A stretch of 64,000 bases of DNA. It comes from Ananas comosus. Lineage: Eukaryota; Streptophyta; Magnoliopsida; Poales; Bromeliaceae. The notes below the pieces were generated by a model. The model was not told where the DNA came from and did not search any database. It worked only from the letters and a program-made list of their open reading frames with translations. Positions 33,038 through 45,260 of the stretch are shown here, piece by piece. The first letter of the stretch is position 1, and each line of letters begins with the position of its first letter. The translations under genes and the position numbers were made by a program. The stretch covers positions 5,662,000 to 5,725,999 of the forward strand of contig NC_033621.1 in the NCBI RefSeq assembly GCF_001540865.1. The letters run 5' to 3'.

Positions 33038-35473
33038 GAAGTAATGCTTCTATACTTTTGTTTTTTTACGTTACCGTCATTCGCTATTCAACCGACTCAG
33101 AATTTAGTTTTTTTTAAAATCTAGTGATGCCATAGAAGGTCAATTTGAGGAACCGGTATCGGCTACCAGGGTACCTCAAAAAAAGGATATTTTTTCTTTA
33201 ATACGATGGGCCATTAGTTCATTTTACATCTAACTATATTTTCACAATTTTTTTTTTTCTTTGTTTCTTTTTGCTCCTCTATCTTTTCCTTTCATAATTT
33301 GACATTTATTAAGAAAAATTGGCAAGGCTGAATTTGACATATGATCATGAATTTAAACTTTAAATAGTATTATAAAATTTCTTAGTTTAAATTTCACTTT
33401 TAAATTTAAACAATTGTATTATTTCAATTTATATTTTAAAATTTAAGTTTCATTAAATTATTTGGAAATATGGTAAACAGAAATAATTGTTTGAATTATA
33501 GTCTTTGCGTTTGGTTTGATTTTGGGTTCCGAAAAATTGCGTCAGTTTGACTCTGGATATGGAATTTTTGAAAATTCCGCGACGTTCGGGAAATAAGTTT
33601 TTTGAATTGTTAGTCGCATTCGAATCAAATTCTTAACTATTTTTTTTCTCACCAATAATTTCTAATTATTTAATTTATTGTTTAAAATATATTTAAAATA
33701 TTTATTGCTCTAACAGTTAAATTATTACTCTGCTTTAAAATATTATTATTTACGGATTCAATTTGTTTTTAATGTTATTCGGTTGCAATAGGTTAAAATA
33801 GATTATTGATAGAATTAGGTCAAAGTCTCAGTTCAAAAATCAAATCGGGTTCAATCTAGTTTTTTAAATCATTGAATATAAAATTTAAATAGTAATATAA
33901 AATTCCTCTAGAGAAATCTAGTGCTAGGAAAGTGTTACTCTCTAAGTATTTATTATGCATTACGTTTTAAACTATGCCGATAAACTGTATTTTAAAATCA
34001 TTGGTAGAAATTTAGTTTTTACATAGTAATTATGAAATTCTCTAATTTAATTTCACTTTTTAAATTTTAAGTGATTTAAGTTTTTAAAATTTAATCATCG
34101 TATTTAGAAAAGTAAAACTTTTCTAAAATTTCTGTAATTTAAATTAATGCCATATTTGAGAAACACTGAAAACATTTAAAGTAGATTCCTAATATTAATG
34201 CCTAATGATTTTCATAAAATTTGGTTAATCAATTAATTTCCTAAATTAGCTATAAATAATGCCATAATTTAGGACCTAAATTAAAAGTTATATTAAATAT
34301 TGTATTATTGAATTACCAAAACTAATCTTGATAAAATATCCTATTTCTGTAAGTAATTAAAATTACATTTTTACCTCTATTAATCAACGGGTAAGATCTT
34401 TTTATTTTTTTTTAGAAAAAGTAACGATCATTTCTCTAAGATCATTTATGATCCATGTAAGTTTAAGTTGCGATTGTATCCTGATGCATCTTTACTTGAG
34501 GTGCTGCATTTTTTATTTGATTTATCTCGCTCAGTAAATCCGAGATTGAAGAAGTGCTTCTTTATTACAATTAGGCCGCTTTGGATACACAGTAAAAATA
34601 TCTCTTACGAATTATAAACTGTAGGTATCGGTGTAGATAAAATAGAGATCCTGTAACTCTATAAAAAATTTCTCATTCAAAAAATTTTAAATGCTTTGGA
34701 TACGATTGTACAATTTCACAGGATTTTGTCTAAATTGTAGATTAAAGTTAAAATTTTAAAATTTCAAAAAAATTTAAAATTTAAATTTACTGGAAATGCT
34801 GAAATTTTAGAATTTTGATTTTAATTTTAAATTTCAAATTTGAAATTTACAATTTAAAAATTTAAATTTAAAAATGCTAAATTTAATTTTTAAATTTTAA
34901 ATTTTTAAATTAAATTTAAAATAAAATTTAAAATTTAAAAATTTAAATTTCGAAATTAGAATTTTAAATTTAAAAAATAAATTTATAATTTAAAGGTTTA
35001 AAAATAATTTAAAATTTAAAGTTTTACAATTTGAAATTTGAATATGAGACTTGAGATTTGAAATTTCAAATTTAAATTTGAAATTTGAAATTTAAATTTT
35101 AAATTTTAAATTTTAATTTTAAAATGTAAAATTTAAAATTCTAAAGTTTTGAAATTTAATTTAAAATTTAAATTTTAAAATTAAATTTATATTTGAAATT
35201 TTTATTTAAAATAAAAATTTAAATTAAAATGTGAATTTAAAATTTGAAATTTAAATTTGAATTTGAAAATTTAAAATTTAAAATTGTAGAATTTTAGAAT
35301 TTAATTTTAATAAATTTTAATTTTTAAAAATAATTTAAAAATTACAAGCTTTAAATTTGAAATTTTGAATTTAAATTTGAAATGTAAATTTGAATTTAAA
35401 TTTAAAATTTATTTGAATTTGAAATTTTGAAATTTGAATTAAAATTTAATTAAATTTAAATTGCTAAAATTAA
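33038..35473. repeat. 2,436-bp tandem duplication, copy 2
   Basis: Apparently identical to copy 1. The junction is TTGCTAAAATTAA followed by GAAGTAATGC; after copy 2 the sequence instead continues into ATTTGAAATTTG. Confidence 0.95.
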
Positions 35474-35876
35474 ATTTGAAATTTGAAATTTGAAATTTAA
35501 AGTTTGAAATTTAAAATTTAAAATTTAAAATTTTAATTTAAAATTTTAAATGTGATATTTCAAATTTCAAATTTTAAATTTTAAATTTTAAATCTATGTT
35601 GAAATTTAAAATCTATGTTTAAATTTAAAATTTTATGTTGAAATTTAAAAGTTAGAACTTGATGCATTTTTTTGAATAAGGGAGCTCAAGAATGGTGGAA
35701 TTTTTTTTCTTTGGTTAGAGTGGATTATACTTTTACTCCATTTTTTGGAGTATAGTTTAACTATACTCCAAAAATTACGTTACTTTTTTTCCTCCCAAAC
35801 GCTTCATAGGATATTTTTCCTACCGCCGTAGCATAGTTTAACTATGCTACGTTTTCAGGAGTATCCAAACAGGGCC
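34574..35876. mobile_element. AT-rich MITE-like element with terminal GGCC...GGATAC
   Basis: The left end GGCCGCTTTGGATAC and the right end, inverted, GGCCCTGTTTGGATAC form a TIR of a common plant MITE type. The core is about 900 bp of AAATTT-type simple sequence, then two hairpins (GGAGTATAGTT at 35747-35769; CGTAGCATAGTT at 35827-35851). No target duplication was found. The left end is also present in duplication copy 1 at 32138. Confidence 0.55.
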
Positions 35877-36340
35877 AATCCTTATATTTTTCATCGTTTC
35901 TCCAAAAGTACTTATATTTCTTTCCATCAATACAGCATACCAGTAAGTCCCAACCCTTTCGAATTCTATCAATTGTTTTCTTCCTCCAAATTCTGTTCCC
36001 TGTTGTTGGTGTATGCCCGTAATTCCCAAGCTGTTCGTGAATGCATGGTTAACTTCTTTGATAAAATCACACTTGCACAAAAAATATTCCGTTTTTTCAC
36101 CTCCAACATGGAAAAGATTAATACAAAAGAAATGGGGCTTGTTTGCTATTAGGATTTTCTCTTTCAGAGCTAGCCATACAAGTATCTTAACATTTTCAGA
36201 ACAACTTGTTTTCTCATTGTCGATTTTGTGCTATTTCTAATTTCTCTGTCAGTAATGAAGCTGTAAAAAGATTTAACGGAGAATATTTTAGATCTAGTCT
36301 GTCGTCATTTAATTTTAAGTGCACTACCATTTGCCGGGAC
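35877..36340. other. intergenic, nothing recognised
   Basis: Short open frames without motifs on both strands. Confidence 0.4.
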
Positions 36341-36344
36341 TTAA

Positions 36345-37057
36345 TGGGTCTGCTGCGTGCCGATTTCCTTGACCGTTGACTCGGTCAATGTACTCCTTCG
36401 AAAAACGCGCAAAGGAGCAAAGCGGCTACTAATGATGACCCTCGAAATTAGCGCCCGCAATCGAATCAAGCGATTCGGCTGATGGGGGATCGGATCAGCT
36501 GAGTTCAAAGATTACACAGTATTTTCAGTTCGGCTGGATCAACCAAGTCCAAAGACTGCACAGTATTTTTAGCTTCGGCTGAAGAGCCGAAATACTTATA
36601 CATTACTTAAAACTAGAAAATGTTTATAGAAAAGGGTATGCCGCTATAGCGTATGAGCTCAAAGGAAATACTAACTTAAAAACTACTCCTAGGAAGATAG
36701 TAAATGCAGAAAAAAAAAAAAAAAAGAGATTGCAGATAGACTACTCCTAGAAAGCGAAAAATGTAAGGAAAAAAATTAGTCTTTTTGATCGCAGGGGAAA
36801 AAGACCCTTTTGTCAGGCATTTTTCGTTTATTTATATTTCCGCCCGTTTATTCAGTTACTCTCCTTGATCGGCCAAGCTCCTGTTTTCGTGGACCACTAT
36901 CTGCCGATCCTAACTGCATAAGTTTTAACCGTTTTATAGTTTTAAGTGTACTATTCTCTTCTCCTGGTGCACCACATGTCGTCCATTCCTAGTTTCAGGA
37001 ATCACTCTCATAGTGCACGCTGGTTCACCACGTGACGCAAATTTTATAGCGCCAACA
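36345..37057 (-). repeat. PMD element 3' LTR
   Basis: Aligns with 42982-43709 from TGCTGCGTGC (36351) to GCCAACA. The outermost ten bases differ from the other LTR, so the exact edge is uncertain by several bases. Confidence 0.85.
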
Positions 37058-38286
37058 ATTGCCCTCCCCGGCAACCTCCGAACGATCGTTTGGCGTAATC
37101 TTTAAGGGTTCAAATTTCAAGGCTATTATTTCAAACCGCCTCGTACCATCTTCTCCTCTCAGCCATACCTTTATCTTTTGATGGCTACGCTTTCCCACAT
37201 TCCTTTTTGTCTTATCTGATGCATTAATTAGGTCATTTATGATGCCGTCTTTTCATTATTAAAGCTATTCTTCGGAATTCCCTCCGACGGTTTCGCTCTT
37301 CGTACGCTCCATCTCCCCTTTTTCCTTTCTCTTTTCTCAATCTGAGCTTTTCCCTTCTCACGCCTCTTCATCTTTTTCTTTTCTATTCTTCTTAGTCCCC
37401 TATTTTTCTTGCCATGTCTCTGACTCCTCTTCTTTCATCTTCTTCTCTTGATTATACCCTTCTTCGACAATATGTCGAGTCGGACCCTTCTCGACTTGTG
37501 CTCGGTCCTTCATTTGTAGATGTTCCTATTCCTGAGGATTTCCCTTTTTTGACTAACGGTCTTCCTTTGATGGCTAATGCCGTCCATCTGCAATCTTGGT
37601 ACGCCTTGAAATCATCAGGAAAAAGTCTCCGGCCTTGGCCTAACGTTTCAGACGCTTACTTGGCCTGGTTGGACCAAGTCGAAGCATCTTATACTAAACT
37701 CTGGCTTGAAGTTGGAATTTATGAAGTCATCCAACTTTTAAGAGTTCTTCCTCAAGCTGACAATCTTCTGTTAGCTGCGGCTTTATGTTTTTGTTCCCCT
37801 GTTTCCAACACTTTCCTTTTTAGATTGGGACCTTTCATACCAACTTTTTTTGATGTGGCAATGATAGTTGGTGTCCACCCTCACGGCGTCACTCTTTCGA
37901 GGGCCTATAATCCTGATGGAGTAGATGATTTTGAGGCCTATCTTGATCCAATTGTAGACCTTACTTATACCAAGTTTATCTGCCGGTTCGCAGGTCAGTC
38001 TCCTACTCTGGTTACCAAGAAGAAGCACACTGTCTTTCTCCTTTATTAGCTTTGTCATAACCTATTCTGCACCCATTAGTAGAAGTTTAACCGAGATTTC
38101 GTCTCGATTACCGTTGCCCTAGCTAATAGCGAGAAATTAGCATTAGGTGTATATTTTCTCTCTTTTGTATATCGAAAAATTTTTGAATCCATCAAACCAC
38201 TGCCGTCGGGGAATGGCTTGATAATTGGCTCAGGCTGTGGTGTTTTATGGTTTCTGCAGATGTGTTAACAGATTTATTTTCCTTAC

Positions 38287-40057
38287 TGTTAGAAAATTGC
38301 GTACGGTAAAAACACAGTGGAAAAAAAAATCAAACAAATTTGATTTTGAAAACACTCGAGATCCGATCTCAGAAACCACGCAATTAGGAACCCTCATGTT
38401 TTAAGATTTAAAGAGAAAAGAAAGATCGAATCTTTACCTTTTTGCGCTGTTAGATCTTCACCTCAATTTGATGATCGTGGAATTGGGTTCTCTTGAAGCC
38501 GCACATGCGTCTGGCCTCTATAGGTATCCACACGAGGTTCTTGGTTTGATTGATGTCCTCGCCGGAGTGCTAGCTCCTTATAAAAGGACGTCTTTTTTGC
38601 TAGAAGATAGAAGAGAGAGGAGAAGAGAGATGACGACTAGGGTTTTCTAAAAACTCCCGTAGCAATAGAGGAATATAATCCTTTTTTTAATAATATAATA
38701 AGCATTAAGGATAAGTACAAATCTAGATTTAAATTTATCCTTTCCTTGATTAGTTAGATCGATCAAATCTTAATTTGATTCGACTTAAACTTTATTTTAA
38801 TTTGATCATATCAAATTAATAATATAATATTTGCACATAAGTCCTCTCATAATTTACTAATTATTAGTAATTTATCTCTTGTAACATTTACACCTTAATA
38901 CTACTAATTTGTAACAATTACAAATTAGTCCAATTATCAACATATTGACAATTGGGTCTTCGGCGATTCAATAATCGCAATCTAGCTATCTGATCAATCA
39001 CAACCTCTTACGTGTGTGACCCCATAGGTTCTATTATATCTGGTAGTGAGATATATTTTGATCACTATCAATAATATCACTGAAACTCCTTTGAATGGAT
39101 CGGAACAATTCCAACTCAACCTAATGAGAATTATCGATCACTTAGATAATTCTCATGAGTCTCACAATCCACCAGTAACACCTAGCAGCATGTAGTGGCA
39201 TTCTAGTAGAATGAAATACTGAACCTCTTGGTGCAGTTATCGTATGATACAGTCCTTTTATCATGAGTCCCGACTAGACGGAGGTCATAGAATAACTCGT
39301 CAAAACCCATCATCTATCATATGTCAAATTTATTCGACTTAAATTTCTATCGGAAACCCTTTTCTGCTATTAACTCTGCCCTGGCCAAGGTCTTCTAAAC
39401 TCGGTCTTATAAATCATATAGGACTAACATCCATATCTAACAAGGGAGATAGATTCCATATAAGTGCACACCCTATTCCTACAATTAACCTACTGCAGCC
39501 AACATGCACTGCAAGGACCCAAATGGCTAGGGACCAAGTTTATGTACAGTCAAACTACAGTAACCTCATTGATGTGAATAGTCGAGGCACGGCAGGTCAA
39601 AGGACCAGTCACACTACTGCAATATTGAGTAAGTCACCGACGAGTGAGTAGACATCCAAGTGACTTCTCGCGTTGGTCACGCTCGGTACCCTTATTCTCT
39701 AACAACCACCTGCATATTCGCTTCAGTGTTCCCACACTGTCGACTCGAGACTCATTTACCCAAAAAGGGAAGCGACCTATGCACCAATCTCACTGGATCA
39801 ATCACCGTTCCCGTGATGATCCATTGATCGGGAGCATTTAGGAATTAACCACCAATGACATGTGTCTGAAATTCTCAACTCTTGAGAATATATGTCATCA
39901 TCCTATTAATTCCTTGGACGATTCATAGACACATACACAACATGAATGGAAATAAGAACCCAACTTTATTTATAATATTTTAAAATCAAATACAAATTTA
40001 TGTCTTAGAAAGAATACATGTGTCGACCTGGTTGTCTTCTAGGGCATATATCTAACA
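38287..40057 (-). mobile_element. copia-type solo LTR inside the PMD gene
   Basis: 1,771 bp, from TGTTAGAAAATTG to ATATATCTAACA, with a perfect 5-bp target duplication CTTAC (38282-38286 and 40058-40062). On the minus strand it opens TGTTAGATATATGCCCTAG, a start I associate with long copia LTRs of monocots (Maximus/SIRE or Angela type). No internal domain is left. Confidence 0.9.
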
Positions 40058-41379
40058 CTTACATATGTTGAACTCCTCTAGATTTAGATTCAGCTTCTCA
40101 CTTTGACACTTATAGTTTGGCTCTCGGTCGTCCAGAACTTTTGACTTCGGGCCAACCAAACGATTTTTTTACATATTTTAAATTTTTTTTTATGAAAGAG
40201 AACAGCGTCATCTCCTCATCAAGTGGGCATTTTTTGGAAAACGTCTTATCGGCCCATCTTATTTTCTTACTCGCTATGAAACCATTAAGGATCAATTAGC
40301 TTCTTTTCGCACTAACGAATATTTTGATGTTTGGTATTCTTTGCTGGCCCCTCTAGACTTGCATATCGATTTGAAAAACCACTCCAAATTGATGCATAGC
40401 ACTGAAGTGTATTCTCCTCAATATGTGGCGCGCCAATTTGGATTTATCTAAGCGATTTCAGTCCCGGCTAAATTTTTCACGACCAATACCGCCAGCAGTC
40501 GTCCTTCTACAAAAAGTGCAGCCGAAGTTGATCGACTCTCGACCATGGGGAATCGTCTCCGACACTTCTTCAAACTCGTGAGTTTTCGGCCGGACCACTC
40601 AGGGGTGGTGGATTTTTGCTTCACAAGAGCTTGGAATGTTTTCGTGAAAAATTCTTTTCCAAGTCCATACTTCATACCACCAGTAGAATTTATCACATAA
40701 AAGGTATATTATCTTACAGTCGATTTGATTCTATTCCTTTCCTTTCCAGTAATTTGTTTTTGTCGTTTTTTCCAGTAGCTTCTATAGGCAAAGAAATCTC
40801 GTCTAATTCCTTAAGATAAGAGAATTCGGGAAAAAATTGTGATCAGGATCCGGAAGATTCGCTTCACCCCTCTATGGTAAATCCTATTTCTTAATGTATT
40901 TTCTTTTGAAATATATACTTGGCTAATGCATTCTTTTTTAGGTGTCGCCAACACCTATTCCTACGTCATCGGTCCAACGTCCAAAGAAACGACCAATAGC
41001 AACTGACTCTCCTATTCAATCGCTGTAGCAAAAATGGTGTAAAACTTTTGCAATTAGAATCCATCCCAACCTTCCTCTGCTCCAACCAAGGATTTACCTT
41101 CAGCAAAGGTTCCCTCGGCTGTTACTTCAGCCAAGGAATTGACTTCTATTCAACTAACTAATCAAACATTGATTGAGATAAATCCTTAGTCTATCTTAAT
41201 CGATTTTTCTTCTTCTTCTTATTCCTCAATCGAGTCACCCACACAATCCCTTTCGATCAAACAGCCAAAAGAAGCTTCTTTTAGAAAAATTTTGCATTCT
41301 CGCTTTACCTCGATATTGGGGAAGGCGATCTCTAATGTCGAAAGGCAAGCTCGTTGGGTAGCTCGTCTTGACAAGAAGC

Positions 41380-41690
41380 AGGAAGTGGAGAGGAAACGAG
41401 CAAAAAAAGAGAAGAAAGTTAAAGAAGAGAAGAAAAGAGAAGAAGAAAATATAAAAAGAGAAAATAAAAAAACAAGAGAAAAAGAAAAAGGAAGAGAAAT
41501 AAAGAAGAAAAGAAGCAGAAGAGCGGATAATAAGAGAAGAAGAACACAAGACAAGGGAAGAGGAACATAAAAGGAAAGAAGAAGAAGAGCAGAGGAAGAA
41601 AAGAGAAAGAAACGCAGGGGAAGAAAGGAAGAAAAAAGAAGGAAAAAGAGATGCGATCAGGAGAAAAGAAGAAGTAAGTATAGACTTTCC
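41380..41690 (+). repeat. purine-only tract (GA-rich) in the PMD gene
   Basis: About 300 bases with very few pyrimidines on the plus strand. It encodes Lys/Glu/Arg-rich sequence in the PMD frame and an apparent Ser/Phe/Leu-rich frame on the other strand, which is a shadow. Confidence 0.85.
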
Positions 41691-42299
41691 TTCTGAATCT
41701 CTAGCCGAAGCTTCTACATTGGGTCCTACACCAGTGCCTAGATCAACAGATGCATTGGCCATTTCTCTTCAAGACTTGGCCGCTTCAAACCCTAAATCTA
41801 ATGAGGAAGAGATTTTTCTTACCACTAGTTCAACTTAGACTCAGCAGAATTTGGGCGAATATTTGAGATTGTACAGTAGTGGTCTTCCTACTCTAGCTCG
41901 AAATTTGGAGCAATTTGATCGGCTAGGAGTACTTCTCCTTGTCTCTTAAACCAGCCTGATCTTCCTTCTTCAAATAAATGCTTCGTAGAGGCCTTATTTG
42001 TTCGCACTCTTGTTTCTTAACGCAGTAACAAATAATTTCTGCTGAGTATCTTACTTTGGATCATCATTTTTCACGGGTCGGCTTTTTTACGATGAAAGCT
42101 CCTGACGTAGCAGCTCGAATACCTGACCTAACCAAACAAGACGGCATTGTAAGGGACCAAGAGATAGCTCTTCGGTAGCGCATTACTAATCTCAAAGAAC
42201 TCGTTGTAGCCAAAAAAGTCTTGGCACATAGGTTTGAACAGCGTGCCACCGTGCAAACTCAGCTTCAGACCAAAAAAGATGAAGGGAGGGCGATGCACT

Positions 42300-42930
42300 G
42301 CAAAATTATAGGAACATGGGCCTGTGCTTGAGCCGGATTCAGCCCTGGAGAAAGCCCAAAATTTTGTAGTGCAGGAATAGGTCCCTACATATTATTGGGG
42401 CCTTGCCCTCCAGCCTTTATCCCCACATTTTGGGGCTGATAAACTGGCAAAGGTGGTGGAGTAGGTAAACCCCAAGCCACTTCAGGCTGTTGACTGGCGT
42501 TCACATTCGCCGGTCTATATGCAGTCTGAAATGGTGTTACTTGAGGTTGCGTGATTGCCGGTGTAAATTAATTTTGTAACACTGTTGTAACTGTAGGTCC
42601 TTATTAACCCACCACTGGTTGTTCATTTCGTGCCAGTAATTGCCCAATTCGGGCAAAATTTTTATTGGAGGCCGTGATAGCGACCAATACAACATCTAAA
42701 TAAGTAGTGCTTCGAAAACTATTTTGGTCTAAAACTTGCAAGACTCGAGTCATCTGTCCAAGTGTATGTGCTAAACTCAGCTCTTAATGAGCCGACTGTC
42801 CGCTAGTCTCGTCCTCTACCGGCAACACCGCATGACACTCATTTGCGTTTTCAGTATTACTTGCATGGTTATTTCCAGATGGTCGAGGGACGACTCAGTT
42901 GCGGAGATTCATGGCATTATCATCAGCCAT
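42300..42930 (-). pseudogene. gag N-terminal remnant of the PMD element
   Basis: The minus strand reads MADDNAMNLRN from 42930, then a stop. With further stops it gives an acidic segment, an LGQMTRVLQVLDQNSF-like helix, FARIGQLLARNE and a long Pro/Gln-rich tail. The composition and position beside the 5' LTR fit the variable start of a Tat-lineage gag. I see no zinc knuckle. The assignment rests mainly on position. Confidence 0.5.
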
Positions 42931-42981
42931 AATATATAATAAATTAAATGGAGTATTACCTCAATTGTGTCCCACCGAGCG

Positions 42982-43709
42982 TGTCAAAAATTGCTGCGTG
43001 CTGATTTTCTTGACTGTTGACTTGGTCAATGTACTCTTTCGGGAAATGTGCAAAGAAGCAAAACGGCTATTGATGATGACCCTCAAAGTTAGCGTCCGCA
43101 ATCAAATTCAAGCGATTCGGCTAATGAGGGATTGGATTAGCCAAGTTCAAAGATTATAGAGTATTTTCGGTTTGGCTAGATCAGCCGAGTCAAGAGACAG
43201 CATAGTATTTTTAGGTTTGGCTGAAGAGCCGAAATGCTTATATATTGTTTAAAACTAGAAAATATTTATAAAAAAGGTACGCTACTATGGCATATGGGTT
43301 CAAAGGAAATACTAATCCAAAAATTACTCTTAAGAAAGACAGTAAATGCGGAAAAAGAAATGCGGAAAAAGAAAAGGGATTACAGATAGACTACTCCTAG
43401 AAAGCAAAAAATGTAAGGAAAAATAAATTGGTCTCTTTGATCGCAGGGGAAAAAGACCCTTTTGTCAGACGTTCTACATTTATTTATATCTCCGCCCGCT
43501 TATTCAGTTACTCTCCATAATCGGCCACGCTCTTGATTTCATGGGCTACTATTTGCCGATCCTAACTGCATATGTTTTAACTGTTTTATAGTTTTAAGTG
43601 TACTCTTTTGTTCTTCTGGTGCACCATTTGTCGTCCATTCCTAGTTTCAGGAACCATTTTCATAGTGCATGTTGGTTCACCATGTGGCGCAAATTTTACA
43701 GCGTCAACA
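42982..43709 (-). repeat. PMD element 5' LTR
   Basis: 728 bp, from TGTCAAAAATTGCTGCG to GCGTCAACA. It diverges clearly from the other LTR at many positions, so this insertion is older than the chromovirus. Confidence 0.85.
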
Positions 43710-43854
43710 AGGTCATTTATTATATTCTATATAGAACATGAAGTTGGTGCGAGAAAAGTTATACTAAAATATTCACATTAAAAAAAAAAAATGCGTTGAA
43801 GTTTTAGTCTCTACAATTTTTTTGATTTTAATGAAAAGAAAAAATCTCATGAAA

Positions 43855-44529
43855 CCTTGGTTCGGGTATAAGCAAGAACTACCTATTTTCAGGGATAGAA
43901 ATAAGTTCAGATATAAGCCTGGGATAAACTAATTTTGCATTTGAATGGAAATTGAGTTGTTACCAAGAATAAGAAAAGTAGCATTTGGATAGATAAGATG
44001 GAATAAGAATAATAGTAGGTAGTTATAAATAGAAAATAATAATATTGTCCTTTATATTATATTTAAATTTAAATTTTAAAATTTTATATTTAAAATTTTA
44101 AATTTAAATATATAACTTTTAAATTTTTAAATTTTAAATTTAAATTTAAATTTTTAAATCTCAAATTCGAAAATGCAAAATTCTAAATTTTAAAGTTTAA
44201 ATTTTAAATTTAAGATTAAATCTAAATTTAAAAATATAAAATATCAAATTTTAAATTTAAATAAAATTAAAATATTAGTTTAAAATTTAAATTTTAAAAT
44301 TTTAATTTTAAGATTATAAATTATAAATTTTTAAAATTTAAAATTTAAATTTAAATTTCTTAAAAAATTAAATTGGAGTGGAATTAGCTAATCCCATCCC
44401 AATTTCAGAAGTCTCCCCTAAGCAAGGGATAATCCGTTAGGAGTGGGGTTAGTTGACCCCAACATCAGCCAAAAGTGTTTGGGGATAAAAGGGGGATAAC
44501 TCTTTATCCCTCTTATTTCCGAACCAAAC
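43855..44529. mobile_element. AT-rich MITE-like element
   Basis: The left end CCTTGGTTCGGGTATAAG and the right end, inverted, CGTTTGGTTCGGAAATAAG pair as a TIR. The middle (44050-44365) is AAATTT-type simple sequence. No target duplication could be fixed. Confidence 0.5.
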
Positions 44530-44795
44530 GCTCATTTGGTGGTCTTACTGTACTATATTTAGTATTGTTTGATGAACTATGTATTAGGTTGTATTATTTA
44601 GAAAAATATTATATTGATGTCTATGCAATAATTATCTACAATAAATTACAAAGCTTCAAATGGAAGTTTCTTGTTTAGGTTTATAAACAATACTTTTATT
44701 TTTCAACAATAGAGAGGTATATAAAAAAAAAAAAAAAAACGAAATGCTCTTAAAAAGGAAAAAACTAAAGTTTAAAAGTAAAAGCAAAAATAGAA

Positions 44796-45228
44796 GGGAA
44801 AGCTTTAAATACCCCCCTTATGGTTTCACTTTTTCTCACTTTAGTACCACGTGGTTTAAAGTGTATCAAGTTAGTACTCTGTGGTTTTGTACTTTTTCAC
44901 TTTAGTACCATGTGGTTTAAAATGTATCAAGTTAGTACCCTGTGGTTTCGCATTTCTCACTTTAGTACCCTGTGGTTTCGTACTTTCTTACTTTAGTACC
45001 CTATGGGTTAAAAACTATAGAGTACTAACTTGATACAAAAATAAAACCATAGGGTACTAATTTGATACAAAAATAAAACCACAGAGTACTAACTTGATAC
45101 ACTTTAAACTACAGGGTAGTAAACTGAGAAAGTGCGAAACCACAGGGTACTAACTTGATACACTTTAAATCACAAGGTACTAAAATGAAAAAGTACGAAA
45201 CCACATGGGGGGTTTTTGAAGTTTTTCC
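44796..45228. mobile_element. Mutator-type foldback MITE, copy B
   Basis: Ends GGGAAAGCTTTAAATACCCC and, inverted, GGAAAAACTTCAAAAACCCC. Flanking 9-mers AAAATAGAA (44787-44795) and AAAAAAGAA (45229-45237) agree at 8 of 9. The arms contain several copies of a unit with TAGTACCCTGTGGTTT and TGTATCAAGT. Confidence 0.88.
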
Positions 45229-45260
45229 AAAAAAGAATAAAGCAAATAGTGAAATTTCAA

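Larger units (their letters stand above)
37414..42290 (+). pseudogene. plant mobile domain (PMD, aminotransferase-like) gene, broken
   Basis: The open part 37414-38049 begins MSLTPLLSSSS. It contains WLDQVEASYTKLWLEVGIYE and FLFRLGPFIPTFFDVAMIVG followed by HPHG, recognisable as the PMD fold found in MAIL1/MAIN proteins and in many plant transposons. The frame continues with changes through 38055-38286 (LALANSEKLALGVYFLSFVY), is cut by a solo LTR, and resumes at about 40063-40700 (YVARQFGF, ISVPAKFF). It ends in a Lys/Glu/Arg-rich coiled-coil-like stretch (41380-41690) and a tail to about 42290. Several stops and frameshifts make it a pseudogene. PMD function is poorly known; in transposons it may help capture or silencing control. 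Confidence 0.82.
36345..43709 (-). mobile_element. non-autonomous Tat-like gypsy element carrying an antisense PMD gene
   Basis: LTRs of about 713 and 728 bp flank a 5.9 kb interior (4.1 kb without the nested solo LTR). On the minus strand a purine tract (GGGGAGGGCAAT) abuts the 3' LTR. Leader sequence CGCTCGGTGGGAC follows the 5' LTR, a junction I associate with Tat-type elements. A decayed gag-like frame lies next to it (42300-42930). No RT, RNase H or integrase is visible. The remaining interior is a plant mobile domain gene in the opposite orientation. A target duplication is not proven (GGGTC at 36346-36350 versus AGGTC at 43710-43714). Confidence 0.78.

Noticed and set aside
41235..41762. 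175-codon Ser/Phe/Leu-rich minus-strand frame
   Set aside because: Reverse complement of the purine tract of the PMD gene; hydrophobic runs are a composition effect.
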